Assembly: GCA_035259145.1 (NCBI GenBank)
Contig: DATFWQ010000295.1
Span: forward strand, 1-5,946
From: CF-161 sp035259145
Lineage (GTDB): Bacteria > Chloroflexota > Dormibacteria > Dormibacterales > Dormibacteraceae
DNA: 5,946 nucleotides
Direction: 5' to 3'
Of the stretch, positions 1 to 5,325 are shown piece after piece. The stretch's first letter is position 1. The number at the start of each line of letters is the position of its first letter. A program made the position numbers and the translations under genes. Below the pieces are notes generated by a model. That model made no database searches. It saw only the letters and a list, made by a program, of their open reading frames with translations, and was not told the DNA's origin.

Positions 1-661
1 GATGCCAGCGCCGGGCGCCGTCAACGCGTGCGGCCTCGTAGAGATCAACCGGGATGGTCTGCAGGCCTGCCAGGAACGCTATCGCGTAGAACGGAGTGCC
101 CCGCCAGGTGTTCACGATCATCAGCGCGGTCAGTGCCGTCCCGGTGTTACCAAACCAGTTGGGGCCGGGAAAGCTCACCAGGTGGAGGTGCACTGCCGCC
201 CAGTTCACGACGCTGAAAGTGGGATCGAACATCCACTTCCAGGCCAGGGTTGAGAGCACGGTCGGGATGATCCACGGCAGCAGCAGCGCAGCCCTGACGA
301 AGCGCTGAAATGGGAAGACCTGGTTCAGCAGCAGCGCCATAGACATTCCGAGGGTCAGCTTGAACACGGTCGTCACGCCGGTGTACAGGAACGTGTTGGT
401 GAGCGCCTGCATGAACGGCTTGTCGACCGTGAGCTCGAACTTGTAGTTGGAGAGCCCGATGAAATGGCCCAGGTCGGTCAGCTCGGCGCTGCTGAGCGAC
501 AGCCAGAGACCGAAAAGGAACGGATAGGCCAGAAAGACGACGAGCAGCGTCAGGGTGGGTATGAGAAGCAGGTAGCCAAGCCCTCGCTCGCTTGAGAGAA
601 GGCGAATGTGCAGCGGTCTGCCCTCTACCGCCTTCTCCGCGCGCCGCGCGACCGTTGCCAT
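1..661 (-). CDS. Sugar ABC transporter permease, MalF/UgpA type (3' part lies beyond the window)
   Basis: Inner-membrane subunit of a carbohydrate-uptake ABC importer. Together with a second permease and an ATPase it would form the translocation channel fed by the binding protein encoded just upstream. The visible 220 residues start with a short basic cytoplasmic tail. Hydrophobic helices follow at about 28-57 (Pro-rich, YPF at 46-48), 87-112, 122-145 (LLPWIIP at 127-133) and 175-200. The frame then enters the typical binding-protein-dependent permease loop, with E209-A210-A211 and G215 matching the EAA...G motif that docks onto the ATPase. Family members are about 290-320 residues, so roughly 80-100 C-terminal residues are missing at the window edge. 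The ATG at 659-661 is preceded by GAGGAG (673-678) with an 11-nt spacer. This site overlaps the stop of the binding-protein gene, so the two are very probably co-transcribed and translationally coupled. The transported sugar cannot be deduced. Confidence 0.93.
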   Translation of the reverse strand, partial: MATVARRAEKAVEGRPLHIRLLSSERGLGYLLLIPTLTLLVVFLAYPFLFGLWLSLSSAELTDLGHFIGLSNYKFELTVDKPFMQALTNTFLYTGVTTVFKLTLGMSMALLLNQVFPFQRFVRAALLLPWIIPTVLSTLAWKWMFDPTFSVVNWAAVHLHLVSFPGPNWFGNTGTALTALMIVNTWRGTPFYAIAFLAGLQTIPVDLYEAARVDGARRWH

Positions 662-676
662 GGACCAGATAGCTCC

Positions 677-2080
677 TCAGGTGGGCCGCTCGAAGATCGC
701 CTTGAGCCGGGACTCCGCCTCTTTGATGGACGACTCCATGTCGCCGGTGCCGTTGTCCTGCAGCGACTTCGCGAACATGTCAGCCACGATGTACTGGGTC
801 TGGGCCTGGGCGGTCTGCTTGCTCGGCGGCGCTGGCCAGCCCGGCCACTTGCCCGGCTTCACGACCTGCTGGAACGCCTTCATCTTGGGGTCGGCGTTTG
901 GACTGAAGAACACCGGGTCGTTGTCGAACCCCGAGAAGGGCCCAGCATTGTATCCACCGGCGATGGTCGTGTACTTGAAGTAGGTGTCCTTGTCCATCAG
1001 GTAGAGGAGCAGCGCCTTCGCGGTGTCCTTCTCCTGCGACCACTTCATCACGGCGTGGTTGAAGATCAGGTTCATCGTGAAGAGGCCCTTTGGTCCGGCC
1101 GGCACGACGGAGTTGTCGCTGAGCTTGTCGAACTTCTTGAACTCCACCTTCTCGCGGATGTAGATGCTGGCCCCGTTCAAGGTGGCGCTTATGCGGTCAG
1201 CGTGATACGCCTGGTTGTTGTCCGGATCGAGCCACTCGGGGTGCACGACGAACCCGGCCTTGACTGCGTTCTGGGCCCACTGGACGGCGTTGCGCGTCTC
1301 TTTGGAGTTGATGGCGACCGTCTTGCCGTCTGCGTTGACTTCCTTGCCACCGAAGCTCCAGAGCACCGGGTTCCACATCGTCAGCGAGTCACCGTAGGCA
1401 TGGCCGACGGTCTGGGCGATCGGCGGGAGGTTGGCCGTTTTGATCTTGCTGGCTGCCTGCGTGAACTCGTCCCAGGTCTTGGGGAACTCGGTGATGCCTG
1501 CCTTCTGGAAGTAGTCGGTCCGCCACGTCCAGGCGTTCGGGACTATCGTGTAGGGGACGGCCCGGTAGATGCCATCGACCTTGCAGAAGGCGTCGTTGAC
1601 CGGCGCCACCGCGCCGCCCAGCCTCTGCTTGAGGAGGTTCACCTCGTTGGTGACGTCCTCGCAGGCCGTGGTGTACAGGTGCGGCCATCCATACTGCATC
1701 TGGATGATGTCGGGCCCGCTGTTGGCCTCGACGGCCGCGGCAGTCCGGGTCTGCAGCTGGTCGGCGGTGATCCGCTCCACCTTGACGTTGACGCCGAACT
1801 TGGAGCCGAACTCGCTGGCCTGCCGGACGAATTCGGTGTCGGCGGCGGGCACGAAATGAACCCACTGCAGCAGGTTTATGCTCGCGCCTGACCGCGGCGT
1901 AGGTATCGCCGCCTTGGGCGTGGCTGCCGGCTGAGCGGTGCCGCCACCGCACGCCTCCAGCAGCGGTCCCGCGGCAAGCCCGGCTGCGACGGCGCCGGCA
2001 GCGCCGAGGAACTTGCGCCGGGTCCAGGGGACCCAGTCCTTGCGCTCGAAGTCGAAGAAGTATTCGGGCCTGTCGGCCAT
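677..2080 (-). CDS. Extracellular solute-binding lipoprotein, family 1 (sugar ABC importer), Tat signal
   Basis: Ligand-capturing component of the carbohydrate importer, expected to be anchored on the outer face of the cytoplasmic membrane. The 467-residue product has an N-terminal tail of about 19 residues, then a twin-arginine motif T20-R21-R22-K23-F24-L25-G26. A Gly/Ala-rich hydrophobic stretch (26-40) and a lipobox L41-E42-A43-C44 followed by GGG come next. The predicted mature protein starts at Cys44 and continues through a short Ala/Pro/Thr-rich linker (about 45-68). It then enters a family-1 binding domain (about 70-450) with segments such as GPDIIQMQYGW, VPYTIVPNAWTWRTDYF and FPKTWDEF, typical of MalE/UgpB-like proteins. 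Glu at lipobox position -2 is not the commonest residue. The ATG is supported by a strong GGAGGTG (2088-2094) 7 nt upstream. It is the first gene of the leftward operon, with the permease 15 nt downstream. Substrate is unknown; a mono- or oligosaccharide or glycerol phosphate is most likely from family knowledge. Confidence 0.95.
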   Translation of the reverse strand: MADRPEYFFDFERKDWVPWTRRKFLGAAGAVAAGLAAGPLLEACGGGTAQPAATPKAAIPTPRSGASINLLQWVHFVPAADTEFVRQASEFGSKFGVNVKVERITADQLQTRTAAAVEANSGPDIIQMQYGWPHLYTTACEDVTNEVNLLKQRLGGAVAPVNDAFCKVDGIYRAVPYTIVPNAWTWRTDYFQKAGITEFPKTWDEFTQAASKIKTANLPPIAQTVGHAYGDSLTMWNPVLWSFGGKEVNADGKTVAINSKETRNAVQWAQNAVKAGFVVHPEWLDPDNNQAYHADRISATLNGASIYIREKVEFKKFDKLSDNSVVPAGPKGLFTMNLIFNHAVMKWSQEKDTAKALLLYLMDKDTYFKYTTIAGGYNAGPFSGFDNDPVFFSPNADPKMKAFQQVVKPGKWPGWPAPPSKQTAQAQTQYIVADMFAKSLQDNGTGDMESSIKEAESRLKAIFERPT

Positions 2081-2087
2081 CGGTGAC

Positions 2088-2094
2088 CACCTCC
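2088..2094 (-). promoter_or_regulatory. Ribosome-binding site of the solute-binding protein gene
   Basis: On the minus strand this reads GGAGGTG, close to a perfect Shine-Dalgarno sequence, 7 nt before the ATG at 2078-2080. It fixes the start codon and suggests efficient translation, as expected for an abundant binding protein. Confidence 0.85.
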
Positions 2095-2114
2095 CAGCTT
2101 CCGTGCCCGCCGGA

Positions 2115-2131
2115 GTCGGTGGGCCACCGAC
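2115..2131. promoter_or_regulatory. Perfect 17-bp palindrome, candidate repressor operator
   Basis: The sequence GTCGGTGG-G-CCACCGAC has two 8-bp arms that are exact reverse complements around one central base. It lies immediately downstream of the predicted -10 box of the leftward importer operon, over the expected transcription start. Binding there would block that promoter. Sugar-importer operons are commonly controlled by local repressors of the LacI, ROK, GntR or DeoR families, but no regulator gene is in this window, so the binding protein is unknown. The same sequence in RNA could form a short hairpin in the 5' leader, which is the main alternative. Confidence 0.5.
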
Positions 2132-2160
2132 ATCCTAGCACTCGCCCGACCAGCCTCCAA
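2132..2160 (-). promoter_or_regulatory. Candidate sigma70-type promoter of the sugar importer operon
   Basis: On the minus strand TTGGAG (2155-2160) is followed by a 17-nt spacer and TAGGAT (2132-2137), which matches TATAAT at four of six positions. The TGC directly before the -10 fits an extended -10 element. The -35 match is weak, at three of six. Transcription would start near 2125 and leave a leader of about 45 nt containing the strong ribosome-binding site at 2088-2094. The adjoining palindrome supports the placement. No equally convincing promoter was seen for the rightward gene in the rest of the 2081-2243 gap. Confidence 0.4.
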
Positions 2161-2228
2161 ATGGCGTGCGGCCTGGGGGCTGCGTCAAACTGGCAGCAGC
2201 TGGAGGCCTTCAGAGGCAGCCGGTAAGA

Positions 2229-2234
2229 AGGAGG
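2229..2234 (+). promoter_or_regulatory. Ribosome-binding site deciding the serine hydrolase start
   Basis: AGGAGG within a longer AAGGAGGAG run (2228-2236) lies 9 nt before the GTG at 2244. It decides in favour of this start over the in-frame GTG at 2166, which has no Shine-Dalgarno sequence and whose extra 26 residues are Arg/Gln-rich and unlike the family. Confidence 0.8.
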
Positions 2235-2243
2235 AGCAGATCG

Positions 2244-3476
2244 GTGGGAGAGCTCGAGGTCCAGGTCGAAGCGAGTGAAGTCGGGTTCGACGCGCGACGG
2301 CTCGCGCGGATCGATCGGCACTTTGGGCGGTACGTCGACGACGGCCGGCTGCCGGGCTGGCTCGTCGTCGTGAGCCGCCAGGGCAGAATCGTACATCTGG
2401 CGGCGTGCGGCCAGAGGGACAAGGAGGCTGGCCTGCCAGTAGAGCTTGACACCCTGTTCCGCATCTACTCGATGACCAAGCCCGTCACCTCGGTGGCGGC
2501 GATGATGCTGTACGAACAGGGGGCGTTCGAGCTGCAGGACCGGGTCAGCCGGTTCGTGCCGGCGTTCGCAGACGTGCGCGTCTACTCCCGCGGATCAGCG
2601 CTCAACCCGGCGACAGAGCCGGCCACGGAGCCCGTCCGGATCTGGCACCTGCTGACTCACACAGCGGGCCTGACCTACGGCTTCCACCACGCCCACCCGG
2701 TCGACGCCATGTATCGTGCAGCCGGCTTCGAGTGGGGTTCTCCCAGGGGCATGGACCTGGCTGCATGCTGCGACGCGTGGGCGCACCTGCCGCTGCTGTT
2801 CCAGCCAGGCACGGAGTGGAACTACTCAGTCGCCACAGATGTGCTGGGGCGGGTGATCGAGGTCGCGTCGGGCCAGTCGCTCGACCGCTTCTTCGCCGAG
2901 CGCATCTTCGACCCCCTGGGTATGACCGACACTCGCTTCTGGGTGGACGCACCAGACGCCGACCGGCTGGCCGCGCTCTACATCCCCGACTCGGACGGCA
3001 GGGCAGCGCGAAACGACGCGATGGGCCGGGAGGCGCTCCGCCCTCCGACCAGTCTTTCCGGCGGCGGCGGCCTGGTCGGCACCGCCGGGGACTATCACCG
3101 TTTTGCGCAGATGCTGCTGCGAGGAGGCGAGCTCGACGGGGTGCGGCTGCTCGGGAGCCGGACGGTCAGATACATGACATGCAATCACCTGCCGGGCGGC
3201 GTAGACCTGGAGTCGTTCGGTAGGCCGCTCTTTTCCGAGACCACGTTCAATGGCGTCGGATTTGGCCTCGGGTTCTCGGTGATGCAGAACCCTGTTCACA
3301 ACAGGGTCCTCTCGACTCCTGGGGAATTCGCCTGGGGCGGCGCCGCGAGCACCGCCTTCTGGGTGGACCCGGCTGAGAGGATCACCGCGATGTTCTTCAC
3401 GCAGCTGCTGCCCTCCAGCACGCTCCCTATCCGTGGTCAGCTGCGGCAGCTGGTATACCAGGCCCTGGTCGATTGA
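2244..3476 (+). CDS. Serine hydrolase, class C beta-lactamase / family VIII esterase-like fold
   Basis: A 410-residue enzyme of the beta-lactamase-related serine hydrolase family, whose members include esterases, D-aminopeptidases and penicillin-binding-like proteins. The catalytic serine motif is S76-M77-T78-K79 in the usual FRIYSMTKPVTS context. The general-base tyrosine is Y194 in the WNYSVATDVLGR segment, and the third motif is W364-G365-G366 in FAWGGAAST. A family-typical LLTHTAGL block sits at 136-143. All catalytic motifs are intact, so it is probably active. The start at GTG 2244 is chosen from the strong AAGGAGGAG upstream. The N-terminus is polar and acidic with no signal peptide or membrane anchor, so the protein is predicted to be cytoplasmic. 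This makes a role in periplasmic antibiotic resistance unlikely and an esterase or amide hydrolase role more likely. It heads a rightward gene set, with an ABC-2 ATPase 18 nt downstream in the same frame. Substrate unknown. Confidence 0.93.
   Translation: MGELEVQVEASEVGFDARRLARIDRHFGRYVDDGRLPGWLVVVSRQGRIVHLAACGQRDKEAGLPVELDTLFRIYSMTKPVTSVAAMMLYEQGAFELQDRVSRFVPAFADVRVYSRGSALNPATEPATEPVRIWHLLTHTAGLTYGFHHAHPVDAMYRAAGFEWGSPRGMDLAACCDAWAHLPLLFQPGTEWNYSVATDVLGRVIEVASGQSLDRFFAERIFDPLGMTDTRFWVDAPDADRLAALYIPDSDGRAARNDAMGREALRPPTSLSGGGGLVGTAGDYHRFAQMLLRGGELDGVRLLGSRTVRYMTCNHLPGGVDLESFGRPLFSETTFNGVGFGLGFSVMQNPVHNRVLSTPGEFAWGGAASTAFWVDPAERITAMFFTQLLPSSTLPIRGQLRQLVYQALVD
3289..3307. repeat. Perfect 8-bp inverted repeat inside the hydrolase gene
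   Basis: ACCCTGTT and AACAGGGT flank a 3-nt CAC loop. The repeat lies in the region encoding NPVHNRV near the C-terminus of the serine hydrolase. It is long enough for a stable RNA hairpin but has no T-tract. A repeat of this size is not improbable by chance in 6 kb, and codon choice alone may explain it. Confidence 0.35.
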
Positions 3477-3494
3477 CACTACCCTACAGCTCGC

Positions 3495-4418
3495 GTGGAC
3501 AAGCTCATCCAGATCCACTTCAAGGCGGTCACCAAGCGCTTTCCCGACACCACACTCGGCCTCCAGGAGGCCAGCTGGGCGATCGAAGAGGGTGCCCGGG
3601 CGTGCCTCCTCGGTAGGCGGGGTTCGGGCAAGACGACAGCGGTCCGGATCCTGGAGGGGTCGCTCGAGCCTACCGGCGGCTCCGTCCTCCTCCTGGGCGT
3701 AAACATCGCCCAGGAGCCGCGTCGCTACCGCAGCATCCGCAAGCGGGTCGGCATCGTTCCTCAAAACCCGGGGATGTATTCGGACCGCACTGCCGGCGAA
3801 TACCTGGCGCTTGCCTGCAGCCTGTACTCCGATCGGGACCGTGTGATCACGCCAGACGAGGCCGAGGAGATGCTCGGCCTGAGCGAGTATCGCCACACCC
3901 GGATGGACTACCTGTCGACCAACTACCAGCGCCGACTGGCACTTGCGGCAGCACTCGTCGCCGATCCGGAGGTCCTGATTCTGGACGAGCCGACCGCTGG
4001 AATGGAACCCCTTCCGGCCCACGACCTGCGCAACTACCTGGAGCTGGCGATGAGAAACCGGACCACGCTCCTCTGCACCGCCAACCAGGAGGAGGCGCAA
4101 AGGCTCTGCAACTACGTCATCAGGCTGCATGGTGGCCGGGTCGAGGCTGAGGGCACCTGGGACCAGATCCGTGAGGGCTCTCTGCCGCGGCTGCGCGTGG
4201 CTGCTCGCGAGGGCGTCGACCGGTTGCTGGCCGAGCTCCAGAAGTTCGGCTTCAACGCCGAAGCCGACCAGGGCTCTGTGCTCGTCGAAGTCCCCAACGT
4301 ACGGAACGACGGGCCCGAGCTGCTGCGCAAACTGCTCAACGAGGCCAAAGTGGAGGTCTACGAGTGCGCGCCGGTCCGGCCGTCCCTCGAAGGCATGTTC
4401 GTGGAGGCAGGCCGTTGA
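3495..4418 (+). CDS. ABC-2-type exporter ATP-binding protein with degenerate signature and switch motifs
   Basis: The ATP-binding subunit expected to pair with the permease encoded next. Its 307 residues contain Walker A G40-RRGSGK-T47, Q-loop Q90 (VGIVPQN), and Walker B ending in D164-E165-P166. The C-terminal domain of about 80 residues (about 225-305) ends in a PSLEGMF block, as in the DUF4162-like tail of DrrA/NatA-type ATPases. Three conserved sites deviate. The signature reads L140-S-T-N-Y-Q145, where LSxGM/Q is usual, so the key glycine is Asn143. The D-loop has Glu171 where Asp is usual (GMEP for GLDP). The switch region T195-A-N-Q-E-E200 has Ala196 where His is usual. ATP binding looks preserved, but hydrolysis may be slow or absent. 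The GTG start at 3495 lacks a clear Shine-Dalgarno sequence, so translation may depend on reinitiation from the hydrolase gene, whose in-frame TGA is only six codons upstream. The permease start overlaps this gene's stop. Confidence 0.92.
   Translation: MDKLIQIHFKAVTKRFPDTTLGLQEASWAIEEGARACLLGRRGSGKTTAVRILEGSLEPTGGSVLLLGVNIAQEPRRYRSIRKRVGIVPQNPGMYSDRTAGEYLALACSLYSDRDRVITPDEAEEMLGLSEYRHTRMDYLSTNYQRRLALAAALVADPEVLILDEPTAGMEPLPAHDLRNYLELAMRNRTTLLCTANQEEAQRLCNYVIRLHGGRVEAEGTWDQIREGSLPRLRVAAREGVDRLLAELQKFGFNAEADQGSVLVEVPNVRNDGPELLRKLLNEAKVEVYECAPVRPSLEGMFVEAGR
4403..4407 (+). promoter_or_regulatory. Ribosome-binding site of the ABC-2 permease, inside the ATPase gene
   Basis: GGAGG lies 7 nt before a TTG at 4415-4417 that overlaps the ATPase stop TGA (4416-4418) as TTGA. 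This spacing decides for the TTG start over the upstream in-frame start at 4364, which has no Shine-Dalgarno sequence and would add 17 mostly Arg/Pro/Gly residues. Confidence 0.7.
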
Positions 4419-5230
4419 GCCTTCTCGGCTCCGACACCCGCCTGCTCTGGGACAAAGAGGTTCAGCAGCTCACTCGAAGCCCGTATGCGATGCTGACCAG
4501 CTTCGTCGTCCCAGGCGCGTTGGTCGTAATAGGTCCCGTCTTTGCGGTCGTAACCGAGCACTTCAAGAGGGAGTACTACGCGCCGGCACCACCACACTAC
4601 GCGGGCGTCGCAGTGCCGCCGCAGGCGGGCAACCTGCTCGGCTTCAGCTCGATCCACCGCACCGTCGCAGAGGTGACGGCCGGTCGCTCCGATGCTGAAG
4701 GCTACTTTCTGTACATCCTGCTGCCCGTGCTGTTCGTACTGGCCGCCCTGCTGACTCCGGTGTTGACGGCACTGCACTCGCTTATCGGCGAGCGCGAGCG
4801 TCGATCGCTGGAGCTCCTCATGGCGCTGCCTGTCCTGGTCAACGACATCGTGACCGCCAAGCTTGCCGCCAATGTCTCGATGGCCCTGGCCACAATCCTT
4901 CCAATGTTCGGGGTAGACGCCATCCTGCTGATGAACGTCGCTCACGTCGGCTGGACCTTCGTGGGCTGGGCGGCCGTTCTGCTCGTTGGCTCGGTGGCGG
5001 CCTCAGTCGGCGCAAGCCTGCTGCTCGCACTGACGGCCAGGGATCTACGCACGGCCATGTCGTCGGGCAGCCTGATCATCGCGGTGCCGCTCAGCCTCAC
5101 GGGGTTGTGCGTCGCGCTCATCCCCGGCGTCGAGCGCTTCGCCGTCCTCGGTCTGCTGCTCTTCGCGCTCGGCATAGGAGCGGTCTACGGCGGGCTGCGC
5201 TGGCTGACCTACGAACGCTATACGACATAA
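4415..5230 (+). CDS. ABC-2-type transporter permease
   Basis: Membrane subunit of an ABC-2-type exporter, 271 residues from the TTG start, near the usual size for a six-helix member. A short cytoplasmic N-terminus (RLLWDKEVQQLTRSPYAM, typical of the family) leads into helix 1 (about 26-46). A Tyr/Pro-rich loop follows (about 48-97, predicted outside). Then come helices at about 98-120, 148-173, 180-206, 218-236 and 242-261. The loop after helix 2 holds G125-E-R-E-R-R-S-L-E-L-L-M-A-L-P-V140, matching the conserved ABC-2 ER..TLELL..P element thought to contact the ATPase. The protein ends in a short cytoplasmic YERYTT tail. The four-base TTGA overlap with the ATPase gene and the internal ribosome-binding site indicate translational coupling and a shared complex. 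The exported substrate is unknown; relatives move drugs, lipids, polysaccharides, sodium or peptides. The TTG start is an inference from the ribosome-binding site. Confidence 0.92.
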   Translation: MSLLGSDTRLLWDKEVQQLTRSPYAMLTSFVVPGALVVIGPVFAVVTEHFKREYYAPAPPHYAGVAVPPQAGNLLGFSSIHRTVAEVTAGRSDAEGYFLYILLPVLFVLAALLTPVLTALHSLIGERERRSLELLMALPVLVNDIVTAKLAANVSMALATILPMFGVDAILLMNVAHVGWTFVGWAAVLLVGSVAASVGASLLLALTARDLRTAMSSGSLIIAVPLSLTGLCVALIPGVERFAVLGLLLFALGIGAVYGGLRWLTYERYTT

Positions 5231-5270
5231 GGCCACCCGGCCGTGCGACCGCTCGCGCGCCCTGCGGCGT

Positions 5271-5325
5271 TAGCCTTTCATGTCATCCCTTTGACAAAAA
5301 GAGCGAACAGGGAGCGCAAACATAC
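5271..5325 (+). promoter_or_regulatory. Possible promoter/operator region before the SPFH gene
   Basis: This is the most A+T-rich stretch of the 95-nt gap after the exporter genes. It holds a consensus -35 hexamer TTGACA (5291-5296), but no good -10 at 16-19 nt spacing: the candidates near 5318-5326 match only three of six positions. The hexamer overlaps a short inverted repeat TGTCA-N6-TGACA (5281-5296). A modest ribosome-binding site, AGGGAG at 5309-5314, lies 11 nt before the ATG. The element suggests the SPFH gene may have its own transcription start, but the evidence is thin. Confidence 0.25.

Noticed and set aside
608..1891. Long plus-strand open frame (427 codons) opposite the solute-binding protein gene
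   Set aside because: It lies antisense to a well-supported gene and has a composition dominated by Val, Leu, Arg and Gly, typical of a G+C-rich shadow frame. It has no recognisable domain and no convincing ribosome-binding site.
2161..2226. 21-codon open frame (ATG 2161 to TAA 2224-2226) ending just before the hydrolase ribosome-binding site, a possible leader peptide
   Set aside because: It has no Shine-Dalgarno sequence upstream and no run of regulatory codons. No attenuator hairpin set is visible. Its start falls next to the -35 element predicted for the opposite strand.
2166..2243. Longer N-terminus for the serine hydrolase starting at GTG 2166
   Set aside because: There is no ribosome-binding site for it, the extra 26 residues are unlike the family, and a strong AAGGAGGAG lies correctly spaced before the GTG at 2244.
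1389..2396. Minus-strand open frame of 335 codons covering the divergent intergenic region
   Set aside because: It overlaps the binding-protein gene in another frame and the start of the hydrolase gene on the other strand. The product is Arg-rich and low in complexity, as expected of a shadow frame.
2244..3476. Antibiotic-resistance beta-lactamase
   Set aside because: The fold family is right, but there is no signal peptide and the motifs fit the broad esterase/peptidase-like serine hydrolases better. A resistance role is not supported.
2826..4130. Long minus-strand open frame (434 codons) across the hydrolase and ATPase genes
   Set aside because: It spans two clearly coding plus-strand genes and their junction and has no family-like motifs. 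It is explained by the third-position G+C bias of the genes beneath it.
5231..5242. GGCC-ACCC-GGCC as a terminator after the ABC-2 permease gene
   Set aside because: The stem is only four base pairs and no T-tract follows, so it does not support a Rho-independent terminator.
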